From an uncultured Microbulbifer sp. (lineage in GTDB: Bacteria; Pseudomonadota; Gammaproteobacteria; Pseudomonadales; Cellvibrionaceae), in contig NZ_CANMKV010000013.1 of assembly GCF_947498635.1 (NCBI RefSeq), forward strand, positions 1 to 64,000: DNA of 64,000 nt. Direction: 5' to 3'. Each line of letters begins with the position of its first letter. Positions within the stretch are counted from its first letter, which is position 1. Of this stretch, positions 28,459 to 39,542 are shown piece after piece. Under the pieces are notes generated by a model. That model was not told the DNA's origin, ran no database searches, and saw only the letters and a program-made list of their open reading frames with translations. Made by a program: the position numbers and the translations under genes.

Positions 28459-28770
28459 ATGCAGGGTCAACGTATCCGAATTCGCCTGAAGGCGTTCGAC
28501 CATAAATTGATCGACGCGTCTACCCAGGAGATCGTAGAGACGGCTAAGCGCACTGGCGCGCAAGTTCGCGGTCCAATCCCGCTGCCGACTCGCAAAGAGA
28601 AGTACACCGTACTGATTTCCCCGCACGTTAACAAAGACGCTCGCGACCAGTACGAGATCCGTACTCACAAGCGTTTGCTGGACATCGTTGAACCTACCGA
28701 AAAAACCGTCGACGCGCTGATGAAGCTTGATCTGGCGGCCGGTGTTGAGGTCCAAATTAGTCTCGGCTAA
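28459..28770 (+). CDS. rpsJ: 30S ribosomal protein S10
   Basis: 30S head protein, also the NusE partner of NusB and NusG. The start is ATG at 28459 ([15 protein letters not shown]), with TTGGAG ahead of it; an in-frame TTG 15 bases upstream is rejected for lack of a ribosome binding site. 103 aa. First gene of the S10 operon. Confidence 0.97.
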   Translation: MQGQRIRIRLKAFDHKLIDASTQEIVETAKRTGAQVRGPIPLPTRKEKYTVLISPHVNKDARDQYEIRTHKRLLDIVEPTEKTVDALMKLDLAAGVEVQISLG

Positions 28771-28879
28771 CACTTTTACTAACTACCGAACCCCGGGCGA
28801 AAAAGGTCTGGGTAGTGTAACGCTCTGAAACTGGGCGGCCGCAGTGGGTTAAAGCCCCGTGCACTGAGAGGTTAATAAG

Positions 28880-29515
28880 ATGACTATAGGTATTGTCGGC
28901 CGCAAGAGCGGCATGACTCGCGTCTTCACCGAAGATGGCGTGTCTATTCCGGTAACTGTTGTTGAGGTTACTCCGAATCGCGTCACCCAGGTGAAAACTG
29001 TGGAAACCGATGGCTATACCGCTGTTCAAGTAGCAGTGGGTAACCGTAAGGCTTCCCGTGTCTCCAAGCCCGAAGCGGGCCACTTCGCCAAAGCCAATGT
29101 AGAGGCTGGCACCAATCTTTTCGAACTGCGCACTGACGGTTCTGAAGAGACTTTCGAAATCGGTTCTGAAATCACTGTAAGCAGCTTCGAAGCTGGACAA
29201 ATAATCGACGTAACCGGCACTTCCAAGGGTAAAGGCTTCCAGGGCGGCATTAAACGCTGGAATTTCAGCATGCAAGACGCAACCCACGGCAACTCCCTGT
29301 CTCACCGCGCTCCCGGTTCTATCGGTCAGTGCCAGACTCCTGGCCGCGTATGGAAAGGCAAGAAAATGGCTGGACATATGGGTGCTGAGCGTGTGACCGT
29401 GCAGAACCTGGAAGTAGTTCGTGTCGATGTCGAGCGTAACCTATTGCTGGTTAAAGGCGCTGTACCCGGTGCTCCCGGTGGCAACGTTATCGTTCGTCCG
29501 GCAGTAAAAGCCTAA
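28880..29515 (+). CDS. rplC: 50S ribosomal protein L3
   Basis: Early assembly protein near the peptidyl transferase centre. 211 aa, starting [20 protein letters not shown], with the long loop motif [10 protein letters not shown] and the conserved [26 protein letters not shown] region. A 109-base gap separates it from rpsJ. Confidence 0.97.
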   Translation: MTIGIVGRKSGMTRVFTEDGVSIPVTVVEVTPNRVTQVKTVETDGYTAVQVAVGNRKASRVSKPEAGHFAKANVEAGTNLFELRTDGSEETFEIGSEITVSSFEAGQIIDVTGTSKGKGFQGGIKRWNFSMQDATHGNSLSHRAPGSIGQCQTPGRVWKGKKMAGHMGAERVTVQNLEVVRVDVERNLLLVKGAVPGAPGGNVIVRPAVKA

Positions 29516-29533
29516 GTCTGAGGGGAATTAGAT

Positions 29534-30148
29534 ATGGAACTGAATATCGCTACTCCCGAAGGCGCTAAAGGCACAGTAGCTGTCTCTGAAGTGACTTTCG
29601 GACGTGAGTTCAACCAAGATCTGGTACACCAGGCAGTCGTCGCCTATATGGCTGGCGCTCGTCAGGGTACCAAGGCGCAGAAGAATCGTTCTGATGTTTC
29701 CGGTGGCGGTAAAAAGCCCTGGCGCCAAAAAGGTACTGGGCGTGCTCGTGCCGGTACTATTCGCAGCCCGCTGTGGCGCTCCGGTGGTGTAACGTTCGCC
29801 GCCGACCCGCGCGATCACAGCGTTAAGCTGAACAAAAAGATGTACCGCGCTGCGCTGCGTTGCATCCTGTCTGAGCTGGCTCGCCAAGAGCGACTGGTCG
29901 TGGTTGAGTCCTTCAATGTGGACGCTCCCAAGACCAAGCAACTGGTTAGCAAACTGGCTCAGTTTGACCTGTCCGACGCGCTGATCGTGACTGAAGAGGT
30001 TAGTGAAAACCTCTACCTTGCCTCACGCAACTTGCACAAGATCGATGTTCGCGATGTACAGGCGATCGATCCCGTAAGCTTGATTCGCTTTGATAAGGTC
30101 GTGGTTACCGTTTCTGCGCTCAAGAAAATTGAAGAGGTGCTGGGATGA
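29534..30148 (+). CDS. rplD: 50S ribosomal protein L4
   Basis: Lines the exit tunnel; in E. coli it also represses the S10 operon. 204 aa, with the tunnel-loop motif [18 protein letters not shown] near 60-77. Its stop overlaps the rplW start (ATGA). Confidence 0.97.
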   Translation: MELNIATPEGAKGTVAVSEVTFGREFNQDLVHQAVVAYMAGARQGTKAQKNRSDVSGGGKKPWRQKGTGRARAGTIRSPLWRSGGVTFAADPRDHSVKLNKKMYRAALRCILSELARQERLVVVESFNVDAPKTKQLVSKLAQFDLSDALIVTEEVSENLYLASRNLHKIDVRDVQAIDPVSLIRFDKVVVTVSALKKIEEVLG

Positions 30149-30441
30149 ACCAAGAGCGACTCTACAAAGTATTGCTGGGCCCGGTAATTTCCGAAAAAGC
30201 TGCAGGGCTGGCCGATAGCGCCAATCAAGTGGTTTTTAAGGTATCCACCGATGCTGAAAAAGCCGAGATCAAGGCTGCGGTTGAAAAGCTGTTTAACGTT
30301 TCCGTTGAACAGGTTCGCACCGTGAACGTAAAGGGCAAAACCAAGCGCACCCGCAACGGCATGGGCCGTCGCAGCGACTGGAAAAAAGCCTACGTTCGCC
30401 TGGCTGAAGGCAGCGACATCAACTTTGAAGCTGCTGAGTAA
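30145..30441 (+). CDS. rplW: 50S ribosomal protein L23
   Basis: Sits at the tunnel exit, docking site for trigger factor and SRP. 98 aa, starting [19 protein letters not shown]. Overlaps rplD by four bases and is followed by rplB after 14 bases. Confidence 0.97.
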   Translation: MNQERLYKVLLGPVISEKAAGLADSANQVVFKVSTDAEKAEIKAAVEKLFNVSVEQVRTVNVKGKTKRTRNGMGRRSDWKKAYVRLAEGSDINFEAAE

Positions 30442-30455
30442 AGGGGACTGTTACA

Positions 30456-31280
30456 ATGGCAATTGTAAAAACAAAACCGACCTCTGCCGGCCGTCGCCAC
30501 CTAGTTAAGATTGTTAACTCCGATCTACATAAAGGTGCTCCTTACGCTCCATTGCTGGAGAGTAAAAGCAAAAGCGGTGGCCGTAACAACAATGGTCGTA
30601 TCACTACCCGTCATATCGGTGGTGGTCACAAGCAGCACTATCGTGTAATCGACTTCAAGCGCAACAAAGACGGTATTCCGGCTAAAGTTGAGCGCCTTGA
30701 GTACGATCCGAACCGCAGCGCGCACATCGCTTTGGTTTGTTACGCCGATGGTGAACGTCGTTACATTATTGCACCAAAGGGCCTAAAGGCTGGTGCCACC
30801 ATTCAGTCCGGCGATGCCGCACCGATTGCTGTGGGCAACACCCTGCCTCTGCGTAATGTTCCGGTAGGTTCTGTAATTCACGGGATTGAGCTGAAGCCTG
30901 GTAAAGGTGCTCAGCTGGCTCGTTCTGCTGGTGCCTCTGTGCAGCTGGTAGCTCGCGAAGGTCAGTATGCGACCATTCGTCTGCGCTCTGGTGAAATGCG
31001 CAAGGTTCTCGCTGAATGTCGTGCGACCCTGGGTGAAGTAAGCAACTCCGAGCACAGCCTGCGTAAGCTGGGTAAAGCCGGTGCTGCTCGCTGGCGTGGT
31101 GTTCGTCCTACCGTTCGCGGTGTGGCGATGAACCCGGTAGATCACCCGCACGGTGGTGGTGAAGGCCGTACCTCTGGTGGCCGTCACCCGGTTACTCCGT
31201 GGGGCGTTCCGACCAAGGGTAAGAAAACGCGCAAGAACAAGCGCACCGATAAGATGATTGTACGTCGTCGCGGCAAGTAA
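30456..31280 (+). CDS. rplB: 50S ribosomal protein L2
   Basis: Binds 23S rRNA next to the peptidyl transferase centre and supports subunit joining. 274 aa, with [20 protein letters not shown] near 43-62 and the signature [17 protein letters not shown] near 222-238. Confidence 0.98.
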   Translation: MAIVKTKPTSAGRRHLVKIVNSDLHKGAPYAPLLESKSKSGGRNNNGRITTRHIGGGHKQHYRVIDFKRNKDGIPAKVERLEYDPNRSAHIALVCYADGERRYIIAPKGLKAGATIQSGDAAPIAVGNTLPLRNVPVGSVIHGIELKPGKGAQLARSAGASVQLVAREGQYATIRLRSGEMRKVLAECRATLGEVSNSEHSLRKLGKAGAARWRGVRPTVRGVAMNPVDHPHGGGEGRTSGGRHPVTPWGVPTKGKKTRKNKRTDKMIVRRRGK

Positions 31281-31317
31281 GCCGCGCGATGTCTGAGCAG
31301 CTAGAGAGGAATCGACA

Positions 31318-31596
31318 GTGCCACGCTCATTAAAGAAAGGTCCCTTCATTGATCTGCACCTGATCAAGAAGGTGGAGGCGGCGATTCAAGCCAATGATCG
31401 TCGACCGATTAAAACCTGGTCCCGCCGTTCCATGATTATGCCGGAAATGGTTGGACTTACGATTGCCGTGCACAACGGTCGTCAACACGTGCCCGTTTTG
31501 GTTAACGAAGAAATGGTTGGCCATAAACTGGGCGAGTTCGCTGCCACCCGCACTTACCGTGGCCACGCTGCGGACAAGAAAGCGAAGAAGCGCTAA
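31318..31596 (+). CDS. rpsS: 30S ribosomal protein S19
   Basis: 30S head protein in contact with S13. 92 aa, starting from GTG as [19 protein letters not shown], with [15 protein letters not shown] and [20 protein letters not shown] lies ahead of the start. Confidence 0.97.
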   Translation: MPRSLKKGPFIDLHLIKKVEAAIQANDRRPIKTWSRRSMIMPEMVGLTIAVHNGRQHVPVLVNEEMVGHKLGEFAATRTYRGHAADKKAKKR

Positions 31597-31611
31597 GCCG
31601 AGGTTATAAAG

Positions 31612-31944
31612 ATGGAAGTAGCAGCAAAATTACGCGGCGCACGTCTATCGGCGCAAAAGGCGCGACTGGTAGCTGATCAAGTTCGCGGCAAAGGCGTTGA
31701 AGAAGCCCTGGATATTCTTGCTTTTAGCAATAAAAAGGGTGCAGCGATCGTCAAGAAAGTACTGGAGTCGGCCATTGCTAACGCCGAGCACAACGAAGGT
31801 GCTGACGTTGACGAGCTGAAGGTGTCCACAATTTTTGTGGACGAAGGTATGACCATGAAGCGCATTAAACCGCGTGCGAAAGGTCGTGCTGATCGCATTC
31901 TTAAGCGTACTTGTCACATCACTGTGAAAGTGGCCGAGAAATAA
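31612..31944 (+). CDS. rplV: 50S ribosomal protein L22
   Basis: Tunnel-lining protein touching all six 23S domains. 110 aa, starting [20 protein letters not shown]. The beta-hairpin region reads [17 protein letters not shown], the usual macrolide-sensitive form. Confidence 0.97.
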   Translation: MEVAAKLRGARLSAQKARLVADQVRGKGVEEALDILAFSNKKGAAIVKKVLESAIANAEHNEGADVDELKVSTIFVDEGMTMKRIKPRAKGRADRILKRTCHITVKVAEK

Positions 31945-31963
31945 GAGAGCAGGCGAGAAAACC

Positions 31964-32644
31964 ATGGGACAAAAAGTACATCCTACCGGCATTCGTCTGG
32001 GTATCGTTAAAAAGCATACCTCTGTTTGGTATGCCGGCAGCGACGAGTACGCAGACAAGCTGTACACGGATCTGAAAGTTCGCGAATTTATTCGCAAAAA
32101 ACTGGCCCACGCTTCCGTGAGCCGTATCGAAATCGAACGTCCGGCGAATACCGCTCGTGTGACTATTCACACTGCGCGTCCGGGTATCGTGATCGGTAAA
32201 AAAGGTGAAGACGTAGAACGTTTGCGCAAGGAAGTTGGCGCGCAGATGGGCGTACCTGTGCACATCGATATCGAAGAAGTGCGCAAGCCTGATATGGACG
32301 CGGCTCTGGTTGGCCAGAACGTTGCCCAGCAGCTGGAACGCCGTGTTATGTTCCGTCGCGCTATGAAGCGTGCCGTGCAGAACGCTATGCGTCAGGGCGC
32401 CGAAGGTATCAAGATTCAGGTAAGTGGTCGTCTCGGTGGTGCGGAAATCGCACGTACCGAATGGTATCGCGAAGGTCGTGTGCCCTTGCACACCCTGCGT
32501 GCCAACATCGACTATGCCGCTGTTGAAGCAAAGACTACCTACGGCATCATCGGTATCAAGGTGTGGATCTTTAAAGGTGAAGTTATCGGTGACGAAGTGC
32601 CCGATGAAAAGCCGGTAAAGAGCCGCAAGAAAGCTTCTAAATAA
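31964..32644 (+). CDS. rpsC: 30S ribosomal protein S3
   Basis: Lines the mRNA entry channel with S4 and S5. 226 aa, with a KH domain ([19 protein letters not shown]) and a C-terminal domain ending in a Lys-rich tail. Starts [16 protein letters not shown]. Confidence 0.97.
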   Translation: MGQKVHPTGIRLGIVKKHTSVWYAGSDEYADKLYTDLKVREFIRKKLAHASVSRIEIERPANTARVTIHTARPGIVIGKKGEDVERLRKEVGAQMGVPVHIDIEEVRKPDMDAALVGQNVAQQLERRVMFRRAMKRAVQNAMRQGAEGIKIQVSGRLGGAEIARTEWYREGRVPLHTLRANIDYAAVEAKTTYGIIGIKVWIFKGEVIGDEVPDEKPVKSRKKASK

Positions 32645-32655
32645 GGGGTACGCAA

Positions 32656-33069
32656 ATGCTGCAACCAAAGCGTACAAAATTCCGCAAGGTACAGAAAGGT
32701 CGCAACCGCGGTCTTTCTCAGCGCGGCTCTAAAGTGAGCTTTGGCGAGTTTGGCCTTAAGGCCACCGGTCGCGGTCGCATTACTGCGCGCCAGATCGAAG
32801 CGGCTCGTCGCGCAATGACTCGTCACGTTAAGCGTGGCGGTAAAATCTGGATTCGTGTGTTTCCGGACAAGCCAATTACCAATAAACCCCTCGAAGTTCG
32901 AATGGGTAAAGGTAAAGGTGGCGTTGAATACTGGGTAGCTCAGATCCAGCCGGGTAAAGTCCTCTATGAAATGGAGGGTGTGACCGAAGAGCTGGCTCGT
33001 GAGGCTTTCGCACTTGCTGCGGCCAAGCTACCTGTAAAGACAACTTTCGTTAAGCGTTCGGTGATGTAA
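32656..33069 (+). CDS. rplP: 50S ribosomal protein L16
   Basis: Stabilises the A-site and central protuberance. 137 aa, starting [19 protein letters not shown], with the arginine-loop region [18 protein letters not shown], site of the L16 hydroxylation seen in E. coli. Its TAA shares its last A with the rpmC ATG. Confidence 0.97.
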   Translation: MLQPKRTKFRKVQKGRNRGLSQRGSKVSFGEFGLKATGRGRITARQIEAARRAMTRHVKRGGKIWIRVFPDKPITNKPLEVRMGKGKGGVEYWVAQIQPGKVLYEMEGVTEELAREAFALAAAKLPVKTTFVKRSVM

Positions 33070-33260
33070 TGAAGACTGCAGATCTACGCGAAAAGTCAGT
33101 TGAAGAGCTGAACCAGGAACTGCTGAACCAGCTAGAAGCTCAATTTAAGCTTCGTATGCAAAAGTCCACCGGTCAGCTGGCTCAGACTCATCTGCTGAAG
33201 CAGACTCGTCGCGACATTGCTCGCATAAAGACTGTGTTGACCGAGAAGGCAGGTAATTAA
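33069..33260 (+). CDS. rpmC: 50S ribosomal protein L29
   Basis: Small helical protein at the tunnel exit beside L23. 63 aa, beginning [18 protein letters not shown], with the helix [20 protein letters not shown]. Overlaps rplP by one base and is followed by rpsQ after two bases. Confidence 0.96.
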   Translation: MKTADLREKSVEELNQELLNQLEAQFKLRMQKSTGQLAQTHLLKQTRRDIARIKTVLTEKAGN

Positions 33261-33262
33261 TC

Positions 33263-33526
33263 ATGGCTGAAGCAAAACTGAAGCGTACTCTGACCGGAAA
33301 GGTTGTGAGTGACAAGATGGATAAAACCATCACCGTTTTGATCGAGCGCCGTGTTAAGCACCCGATCTACGGCAAAATTGTAAACAAGTCCACAAAGCTT
33401 AAGGCTCATGATGAGAACAATGATTGCAACATCGGTGATGTTGTAACTATTGAAGAATCTCGTCCGCTGTCCAAGAGCAAATCCTGGGCTTTACAGAAAA
33501 TTGTAGAGCGTGCGGCGAAGGTATAA
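33263..33526 (+). CDS. rpsQ: 30S ribosomal protein S17
   Basis: OB-fold 16S rRNA-binding protein of the 30S body. 87 aa, starting [20 protein letters not shown], with HPIYGKIV and [18 protein letters not shown]. Last gene of the S10 operon proper. Confidence 0.97.
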   Translation: MAEAKLKRTLTGKVVSDKMDKTITVLIERRVKHPIYGKIVNKSTKLKAHDENNDCNIGDVVTIEESRPLSKSKSWALQKIVERAAKV

Positions 33527-33572
33527 GCCCTAGCGCATTGACTGCCGAATTGAAAGGTTTCGGAGAGAGACA

Positions 33573-33941
33573 ATGATTCAAGCGGAATCCTACTTAGAAG
33601 TAGCTGACAACAGTGGGGCTCGCCGCGTCATGTGCATCAAGGTGCTGGGCGGCTCCCATCGTCGTTATGCCGGCGTGGGCGACATTATCAAGGTAACCGT
33701 TAAGGAAGCCATTCCCCGCGGTAAAGTGAAGAAAGGTCAGGTAATGAACGCTGTTGTGGTTCGCACCAGAAAAGGTGTGCGTCGCGCGGATGGTTCACTG
33801 ATTAAATTTGACGATAACGCAGCGGTGCTGCTGAACCAGCAACTGGCGCCGGTTGGCACCCGTATTTTTGGTCCGGTAACTCGCGAACTGCGCGGTGAGA
33901 AGTTCATGAAGATCATCTCCCTCGCCCCCGAAGTTATCTAG
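33573..33941 (+). CDS. rplN: 50S ribosomal protein L14
   Basis: Forms inter-subunit bridges and binds the silencing factor RsfS. 122 aa, starting [20 protein letters not shown]. First gene of the spc block; the 46-base gap before it holds no clear promoter, so read-through from the S10 operon is likely. Confidence 0.97.
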   Translation: MIQAESYLEVADNSGARRVMCIKVLGGSHRRYAGVGDIIKVTVKEAIPRGKVKKGQVMNAVVVRTRKGVRRADGSLIKFDDNAAVLLNQQLAPVGTRIFGPVTRELRGEKFMKIISLAPEVI

Positions 33942-33961
33942 GCCTCGAGCGGAGAAGAGTT

Positions 33962-34273
33962 ATGCGCAAGATCAAGCGTGACGACGAAGTGATCGTTATC
34001 GCCGGTCGCGACAAGGGCAAGCGTGGTTCAGTACGTAAAGTACTGAACGACGGTCGTCTGATTGTTTCCGGCATACAGATGATCAAAAAGCACCAAAAGC
34101 CAAACCCGCAGATGGGTATTGCAGGTGGCATCGTTGAAAAAGAAGCGGCTATCCAAGCTTCTAACGTAGCCATCTTTAACCCTAACACCCAAAAAGCTGA
34201 CCGGGTGGGCTTTAAAGTACTGGAAGACGGCACTAAGATTCGCGTCTTCAAATCCAGCGGCGAAGCCATCTAA
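33962..34273 (+). CDS. rplX: 50S ribosomal protein L24
   Basis: Assembly initiator for the 50S subunit. 103 aa with a KOW motif ([20 protein letters not shown]) near the N-terminus. Confidence 0.97.
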   Translation: MRKIKRDDEVIVIAGRDKGKRGSVRKVLNDGRLIVSGIQMIKKHQKPNPQMGIAGGIVEKEAAIQASNVAIFNPNTQKADRVGFKVLEDGTKIRVFKSSGEAI

Positions 34274-34303
34274 GGCTCTTGACGCAAAAGCAGGTTGGTA
34301 GAC

Positions 34304-34843
34304 ATGGCAAAGCTTAAAGAGCTCTACAGTAAGGAACTCGCGCCCAAGCTTAAAGATGAGCTGGGTCTCGAGAATGTGATGGCAGTGCCGCGCATCACCA
34401 AAGTCACCATCAACATGGGTGTTGGTGAAGCGATTGGTGATAAGAAGGTACTGGAGCACGCTGTCAGCGATATGACAGCAATTTCAGGTCAAAAACCCAT
34501 CGTTACTAATGCTCGCAAGTCTATTGCGGGCTTTAAGATTCGCGACGGCTGGCCGATCGGTTGTAAGGTAACTCTGCGCGGTGAGCGTATGTATGAGTTC
34601 CTGGAACGTCTGATCGACATCGCGATTCCACGTATCCGTGACTTCCGTGGCATTAGCCCGAAGCAATTCGACGGCCGTGGTAACTTCTCTATGGGTGTAA
34701 CCGAGCAAATCATCTTCCCGGAAGTTGACTACGACAAAGTAGACAAGATCCGCGGTCTGGATATTTGTATTACAACCACAGCCGCAAACGACGATCAAGG
34801 TCGTGCGCTGCTGAAAGCGTTCAACTTCCCTTTTAAGGGTTAA
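34304..34843 (+). CDS. rplE: 50S ribosomal protein L5
   Basis: Binds 5S rRNA in the central protuberance. The start is ATG at 34304 ([16 protein letters not shown]), with AAGCAGG upstream; a TTG nine bases earlier is rejected. 179 aa, with [15 protein letters not shown] and [18 protein letters not shown]. Confidence 0.97.
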   Translation: MAKLKELYSKELAPKLKDELGLENVMAVPRITKVTINMGVGEAIGDKKVLEHAVSDMTAISGQKPIVTNARKSIAGFKIRDGWPIGCKVTLRGERMYEFLERLIDIAIPRIRDFRGISPKQFDGRGNFSMGVTEQIIFPEVDYDKVDKIRGLDICITTTAANDDQGRALLKAFNFPFKG

Positions 34844-34852
34844 GAGGATTCC

Positions 34853-35158
34853 ATGGCGAAGAAATCCATGATTGCGCGTGAAAATAAGCGCGCTCGAACC
34901 GCAGCTAAGTACGCCGAGAAGCGTCAAGAGCTGAAGGCGATCATCGCCAGTGCCACTGCTTCTGAAGAAGAGCAGTGGGAGGCTCAACTCAAGCTGCAAA
35001 AAATGCCGCGCGATGCAAGCCCGGTACGTCAGCAACGTCGCTGCCGTATCACTGGTCGCCCCCACGCTGTTTACCGCAAGTTCGGCCTGTGCCGTAACAA
35101 GTTGCGCGAAGCCGCAATGCGTGGTGATGTTCCTGGCCTCGTGAAGTCCAGCTGGTAA
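34853..35158 (+). CDS. rpsN: 30S ribosomal protein S14, zinc-free type
   Basis: 30S head protein. 101 aa, the longer form that lacks the CxxC zinc motif, as in E. coli. Starts [20 protein letters not shown] and ends with [21 protein letters not shown]. Confidence 0.97.
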   Translation: MAKKSMIARENKRARTAAKYAEKRQELKAIIASATASEEEQWEAQLKLQKMPRDASPVRQQRRCRITGRPHAVYRKFGLCRNKLREAAMRGDVPGLVKSSW

Positions 35159-35198
35159 TTACCAGCTGGTTTAAGGCAGATTTGAGGAGTCTCATAAG

Positions 35199-35591
35199 AT
35201 GAGTATGCAAGATCCGTTGGCAGATATGCTGACTCGCATCCGTAACGCCCTGGCGCGCGGAAAAGCGGAAGTCACCCTGCCTTCATCCAAACTGAAAGTG
35301 GCGGTAGCTAAAGTCCTGAAAGACGAAGGTTACGTTACTGATTTGACTGTAAGTGAAGGTGCCAAGCCGGAGCTGACCGTTGCCCTGAAATACTTCCAGG
35401 GCAAGCCGGTTATCGCCGAACTGAACCGCGTATCCCGTCCGGGACTGCGTGCTTACACTGGTAAAAAAGCTCTACCAACCGTACGCGGTGGTCTGGGTAT
35501 CGCGATCGTTTCCACCTCTAACGGTGTGATGACTGATCGTGCTGCGCGTCAGGCCGGTGTCGGTGGTGAAGTGCTTTGCACCGTATTCTAA
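35199..35591 (+). CDS. rpsH: 30S ribosomal protein S8
   Basis: Central 16S rRNA-binding protein and, in E. coli, translational repressor of the spc operon at rplE. 130 aa, starting [18 protein letters not shown], with the C-terminal signature [26 protein letters not shown] lies ahead of the start. Confidence 0.97.
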   Translation: MSMQDPLADMLTRIRNALARGKAEVTLPSSKLKVAVAKVLKDEGYVTDLTVSEGAKPELTVALKYFQGKPVIAELNRVSRPGLRAYTGKKALPTVRGGLGIAIVSTSNGVMTDRAARQAGVGGEVLCTVF

Positions 35592-35603
35592 GCGGGGGTC
35601 ACA

Positions 35604-36137
35604 ATGTCTCGAGTAGCAAGTAATCCGGTAGTTCTCCCCGCAGGTGTTACCGTTGACCTGAAAGGTCAAAACATCGCTGTTAAAGGCGGTAGCGGTAACC
35701 TGGATATGGTTATTCACAGTGATGTAGAAGTAGGCCAGGCTGATAGCCAGCTGACTTTTGCCGCGCGCAATAACTCCAAGCAGGCCAGGGCACTCGCGGG
35801 TACTACCCGTGCACTGGTCAATAACATGGTGATAGGCGTAAGCGCTGGCTTCGAGAAGAAGCTGAAGTTGCTGGGTGTTGGTTATCGTGCGAAAGCCGCC
35901 GGTAAAACGGTTAACCTGACCTTGGGCTTCTCCCATCCGATCGATTATCAGTTGCCGGAAGGTGTGACTGCGGAAACGCCATCCCAGACTGAAATCGTAC
36001 TCAAGAGCAGCAATAAACAGCTGCTGGGCCAAGTGGCCGCTGAGATCCGCGCGTTTCGTCCGCCGGAGCCCTACAAAGGTAAGGGTGTCCGTTATGCCGA
36101 TGAGCGTGTGTATCGCAAAGAGGCCAAGAAGAAGTAA
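35604..36137 (+). CDS. rplF: 50S ribosomal protein L6
   Basis: Near the factor-binding site and sarcin-ricin loop. 177 aa in two repeated domains, with the C-terminal signature [14 protein letters not shown]. Confidence 0.97.
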   Translation: MSRVASNPVVLPAGVTVDLKGQNIAVKGGSGNLDMVIHSDVEVGQADSQLTFAARNNSKQARALAGTTRALVNNMVIGVSAGFEKKLKLLGVGYRAKAAGKTVNLTLGFSHPIDYQLPEGVTAETPSQTEIVLKSSNKQLLGQVAAEIRAFRPPEPYKGKGVRYADERVYRKEAKKK

Positions 36138-36150
36138 GTAGGGCATAGAT

Positions 36151-36501
36151 ATGAACGTTAAGAAAGCATCTCGCTTGCGTCGTGCACGTCGTGCCCGCGC
36201 CAAGATCAGTGAGCTGGGCGCCGTTCGCCTCACCGTGAACCGTACTCCGCGTCACATGTACGCACAGATCCTGTCTGCCGAAGGCAATGCGGTATTGGCA
36301 TCCGCCTCTACTCTGGACAAGGACCTGCGCGAGAGTAAAACCGGTAACATCGACGCCGCTACCGCGGTTGGCAAATTAATCGCCGAGCGTGCCAAGGCTG
36401 CTGGTGTTGAAGTTGTTGCCTTTGATCGCAGCGGCTTTAAGTACCATGGCCGTATCAAGGCCTTGGCTGATGCCGCTCGCGAAGCCGGTCTGAAATTCTA
36501 A
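36151..36501 (+). CDS. rplR: 50S ribosomal protein L18
   Basis: 5S rRNA-binding protein. 116 aa with a basic N-terminus ([19 protein letters not shown]) and the conserved [24 protein letters not shown] end. Confidence 0.97.
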   Translation: MNVKKASRLRRARRARAKISELGAVRLTVNRTPRHMYAQILSAEGNAVLASASTLDKDLRESKTGNIDAATAVGKLIAERAKAAGVEVVAFDRSGFKYHGRIKALADAAREAGLKF

Positions 36502-36511
36502 GGGTTGAGTT

Positions 36512-37018
36512 ATGGCTAGAGAGAAAGACAAAAGCAACGACGAAGGCCTGCAGGAGAAGCTGGTCCAGGTCAACCGCGTTGCCAAGACTGTTAAAGGTGG
36601 TCGTATCTTCGCCTTTACCGCACTGACCGTAGTTGGCGACGGCAACGGCCGAGTCGGTTTCGGACGTGGCAAGGCGCGTGAAGTGCCTGTCGCGATTCAG
36701 AAGGCGATGGAAGCTGCACGCCGCAACATGATCCAGGTAGATCTGAATGGTGACACCATCCAGTACGCTACCAATGGTCGTCATGGTGGTTCCAAGGTTT
36801 ACATGCAACCAGCCTCCCAGGGTACCGGTGTAATTGCCGGCGGCGCTATGCGCTCCGTACTGGAAATGGCTGGTGTACACAACGTATTGGCCAAGTGCTA
36901 CGGCTCCACCAACCCGGTGAACGTAGTGCGCGCGACCTTTAAGGCTCTGGATCAAATGCAGAGCCCGGAAGATGTCGCTGCCAAGCGTGGTAAATCAGTC
37001 GAAGAGATTCTGGGCTAA
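36512..37018 (+). CDS. rpsE: 30S ribosomal protein S5
   Basis: Accuracy protein at the mRNA entry. 168 aa with the double-stranded RNA-binding fold ([18 protein letters not shown]) and [20 protein letters not shown]. The spectinomycin loop is of ordinary length. Confidence 0.97.
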   Translation: MAREKDKSNDEGLQEKLVQVNRVAKTVKGGRIFAFTALTVVGDGNGRVGFGRGKAREVPVAIQKAMEAARRNMIQVDLNGDTIQYATNGRHGGSKVYMQPASQGTGVIAGGAMRSVLEMAGVHNVLAKCYGSTNPVNVVRATFKALDQMQSPEDVAAKRGKSVEEILG

Positions 37019-37056
37019 TCACAGCTCGGATTTAAGGTTATTGGTGGGTTAAGACC

Positions 37057-37242
37057 ATGGCTAAGAAGACCATTAAAGTCACCCAGACCAAAAGCACCAA
37101 CGGACGCCTGAAAAGCCATCAGGCGTGCGTTGCGGGTCTGGGCCTGCGCCGCATCGGCCACACAGTGGAAGTGGAAGATACTCCTTCCGTGCGCGGTATG
37201 ATCAACAAAGTAAACTACCTGATTAAGGTTGAGGGGGAATAA
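37057..37242 (+). CDS. rpmD: 50S ribosomal protein L30
   Basis: 61 aa, starting [20 protein letters not shown] and ending in the usual [14 protein letters not shown]. Short form typical of bacteria. rplO begins one base after its stop codon. Confidence 0.97.
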   Translation: MAKKTIKVTQTKSTNGRLKSHQACVAGLGLRRIGHTVEVEDTPSVRGMINKVNYLIKVEGE

Positions 37243-37243
37243 C

Positions 37244-37678
37244 ATGCGTTTGAATGACCTGTCTCCCGCACAAGGCCACAAGCACAGCGCCAAGCGCGTT
37301 GGCCGTGGTATTGGTAGTGGTTTAGGTAAGACCGGTGGCCGTGGCCACAAAGGTCAAAAGTCACGCTCCGGCGGCAGTGTTCGTCCGGGCTTCGAGGGCG
37401 GTCAGATGCCTTTGCAGAAGCGTCTGCCTAAGTACGGTTTCACCGCTCGTGTTTCTCGCTTCACCGCAGAAGTACGTTTGGCAGAGCTGGCCAAGGTAGA
37501 AAGTGACGTAATCGATTTGGCAGCGCTGAAGAATGCCGATATCATCGGCGGCCATATCAAACGCGCCAAAGTGTTTCTCTCAGGTGAGCTTAGCAAAGCT
37601 GTTACCGTAAAGGGCCTGGGAATCACTAAAGGTGCAAAGGCGGCTATCGAAGCTGCTGGCGGTAAAATAGAAGACTAA
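37244..37678 (+). CDS. rplO: 50S ribosomal protein L15
   Basis: Late assembly protein. The start is ATG at 37244 ([15 protein letters not shown]), behind GAGGGGGA; an earlier in-frame TTG inside rpmD is rejected. 144 aa, with the Gly-rich [20 protein letters not shown] stretch. Confidence 0.97.
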   Translation: MRLNDLSPAQGHKHSAKRVGRGIGSGLGKTGGRGHKGQKSRSGGSVRPGFEGGQMPLQKRLPKYGFTARVSRFTAEVRLAELAKVESDVIDLAALKNADIIGGHIKRAKVFLSGELSKAVTVKGLGITKGAKAAIEAAGGKIED

Positions 37679-37689
37679 TCGAGGCGCCA

Positions 37690-39036
37690 ATGGCACGACC
37701 AGGATCCGGTGGAAATCCCCTGGGCAACAGCAAGGGATTGGGCGAGCTCTGGGCTCGCCTTCGTTTTCTGTTTCTAGCGATACTTGTTTATCGACTGGGG
37801 ACACATATTCCGGTGCCCGGCATTGATCCGGAAAAGCTGTCGAATCTGTTTAACCAGAACCAGGGAACGATCCTTGGTCTGTTTAACATGTTCTCAGGCG
37901 GCGCCCTGGAAAGGATGAGTATTTTGGCTCTGGGCATCATGCCCTACATCTCCGCATCCATCATTATGCAGTTGATGAGTGCGGTGACTCCCTCTCTGGA
38001 GGCTTTGAAGAAGGAAGGGGAGGCCGGAAGACGTAAGATCAACCAGTACACCCGCTATCTGACGGTATTGCTGGCCCTGATACAGGGTATTGGCATGACT
38101 TTCGGACTGGCAGGGCAAAATCTGGCTTACTCATCTGAGCCCGCGTTTGGTTTTTACTTTGTGGCGGTAACGTCACTGGTGACCGGTGCTGTATTCATGA
38201 TGTGGCTTGGTGAGCAAATCACCGAGCGCGGTGTTGGCAACGGCATCTCCATGCTGATTTTTGCCGGTATCGTAGCTGGCTTGCCCGGCGCCATCGGGCA
38301 GGCCTTTGAGCAGGCACGGCAGGGTGAGTTGCATATTCTTATGCTGCTTATCATCGGTGTGATTGCGTTGGCTGTGGTGTTCTTTGTAGTGGTGATGGAG
38401 CGCGGGCAGCGTCGAATTACCATCAACCACGCCAGGCGTCAGGCCGGTCGCTATTCCGCAGCTCCGGCTGCACAGGCGAGCCATCTGCCTCTGAAGGTAA
38501 ATATGGCCGGTGTTATTCCGGTTATTTTTGCCAGCAGTATCCTGCTGTTTCCGGCTACGCTGGCGCAGTGGTTTGGTCAGGGTGGTGAGGGTATCGGTGC
38601 CCAGATCCTGCAGTGGATGGCCTTGCAGCTAGGTCCAGGACAGCCGCTGAACATTATTCTGTTCGCACTGCTGATAGGTTTCTTCTGTTTCTTCTACACG
38701 GCGTTGATGTTTAACCCGAATGAAGTTGCGGATAACCTGAAAAAGTCTGGTGCCTATGTACCTGGTATCCGTCCAGGTGAGCAGACAGCTCGCTATATCG
38801 ATAGCGTGCTGACCCGACTCACCCTGGTTGGTGCTGTGTATATCGCACTGGTATCCCTGCTACCGCAGTTCCTGGTGGTTGGGTTTAACGTTCCCTTCTA
38901 TCTGGGGGGTACCTCGCTGCTGATCGTTGTAGTAGTAGTGATGGACTTTATGGCACAGGTGCAATCGCATTTGTTGTCACACCAGTACGAAGGCTTGATG
39001 AAAAAAGCGAACCTGCAAAGCTACGGTCGTCGCTAG
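37690..39036 (+). CDS. secY: preprotein translocase subunit SecY
   Basis: Pore-forming subunit of the SecYEG channel. 448 aa with ten membrane segments, the plug region near [19 protein letters not shown], and the cytoplasmic loop with [14 protein letters not shown] near 241-254. Lies between rplO and rpmJ, as in the E. coli spc operon. Confidence 0.98.
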   Translation: MARPGSGGNPLGNSKGLGELWARLRFLFLAILVYRLGTHIPVPGIDPEKLSNLFNQNQGTILGLFNMFSGGALERMSILALGIMPYISASIIMQLMSAVTPSLEALKKEGEAGRRKINQYTRYLTVLLALIQGIGMTFGLAGQNLAYSSEPAFGFYFVAVTSLVTGAVFMMWLGEQITERGVGNGISMLIFAGIVAGLPGAIGQAFEQARQGELHILMLLIIGVIALAVVFFVVVMERGQRRITINHARRQAGRYSAAPAAQASHLPLKVNMAGVIPVIFASSILLFPATLAQWFGQGGEGIGAQILQWMALQLGPGQPLNIILFALLIGFFCFFYTALMFNPNEVADNLKKSGAYVPGIRPGEQTARYIDSVLTRLTLVGAVYIALVSLLPQFLVVGFNVPFYLGGTSLLIVVVVVMDFMAQVQSHLLSHQYEGLMKKANLQSYGRR

Positions 39037-39077
39037 TGCGTCACCTGCTCGCAGTTTGATTGAATTGAGGTAAGGTC

Positions 39078-39194
39078 ATGAAAGTACGCGCTTCTGTAAA
39101 AAAGATCTGCCGTAACTGCAAAATCGTACGTCGCAAGGGTGTTCTGCGGGTAATCTGCAGCGCTGAGCCGCGTCACAAGCAGCGTCAAGGCTAA
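39078..39194 (+). CDS. rpmJ: 50S ribosomal protein L36, zinc-binding type
   Basis: 38 aa, starting [15 protein letters not shown], with the zinc set C-x2-C, then C and H in [11 protein letters not shown]. This is the short zinc-containing form that closes the spc operon. TTGAGG lies ahead of the ATG. Confidence 0.96.
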   Translation: MKVRASVKKICRNCKIVRRKGVLRVICSAEPRHKQRQG

Positions 39195-39209
39195 TAGGGG
39201 CCAGCCCCT

Positions 39210-39240
39210 TACAGGATACGCCCAATGGGGGTATCCTGTA
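39210..39240 (+). terminator. perfect stem-loop after rpmJ
   Basis: TACAGGATAC (39210-39219) pairs with GTATCCTGTA (39231-39240), and an inner CCC/GGG closes an AAT loop. The stem is strong but no T-run follows, so it may protect the spc message end rather than stop polymerase alone. Confidence 0.5.
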
Positions 39241-39542
39241 GAAGCTGGAAGAATTCGCCATCTGTTACAGCCCCGTTTCAGGTGGCAATACCTCAGAGAA
39301 TTTCGATGAGGTCGGAGGTCAGTCCAAAGGGTGGACCTCCAACTAGGGGGCGTTGACTGTCGTCCACAGCCGTTTCGGGAGGCCGAAGCGGTCGTGGGCT
39401 ATTGCAAATTAGTGTCTAAAAAGCTATTCTTGCGCGCCTTTTTGGTGGCGCCGTCGGTTTTTTAGTCGCTGTCAGCGCCGAAATCAAAGTAGAGTCACAT
39501 ACTTATTTATAGCAGTGGCTCCAATACGTGGAGTACGCCTCT
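39241..39542 (+). promoter_or_regulatory. structured leader region of the alpha operon
   Basis: No gene fits here. Two further hairpins occur: GGAGGTC / GACCTCC (about 39314-39340) and a long CCAC-GCCG-TTCGG / CCGAA-CGG-GTGG stem (39364-39397). They precede the candidate promoter at 39402. The last 105 bases before rpsM correspond to the region that folds into the S4-binding pseudoknot in E. coli; I cannot confirm the same fold by eye. Confidence 0.5.
39402..39430 (+). promoter_or_regulatory. candidate promoter of the alpha operon (rpsM)
   Basis: TTGCAA (39402-39407), a 17-bp spacer and TATTCT (39425-39430), followed by the GC-rich tgcgcgcc. This would give a leader of about 105 bases before rpsM. 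Confidence 0.55.
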
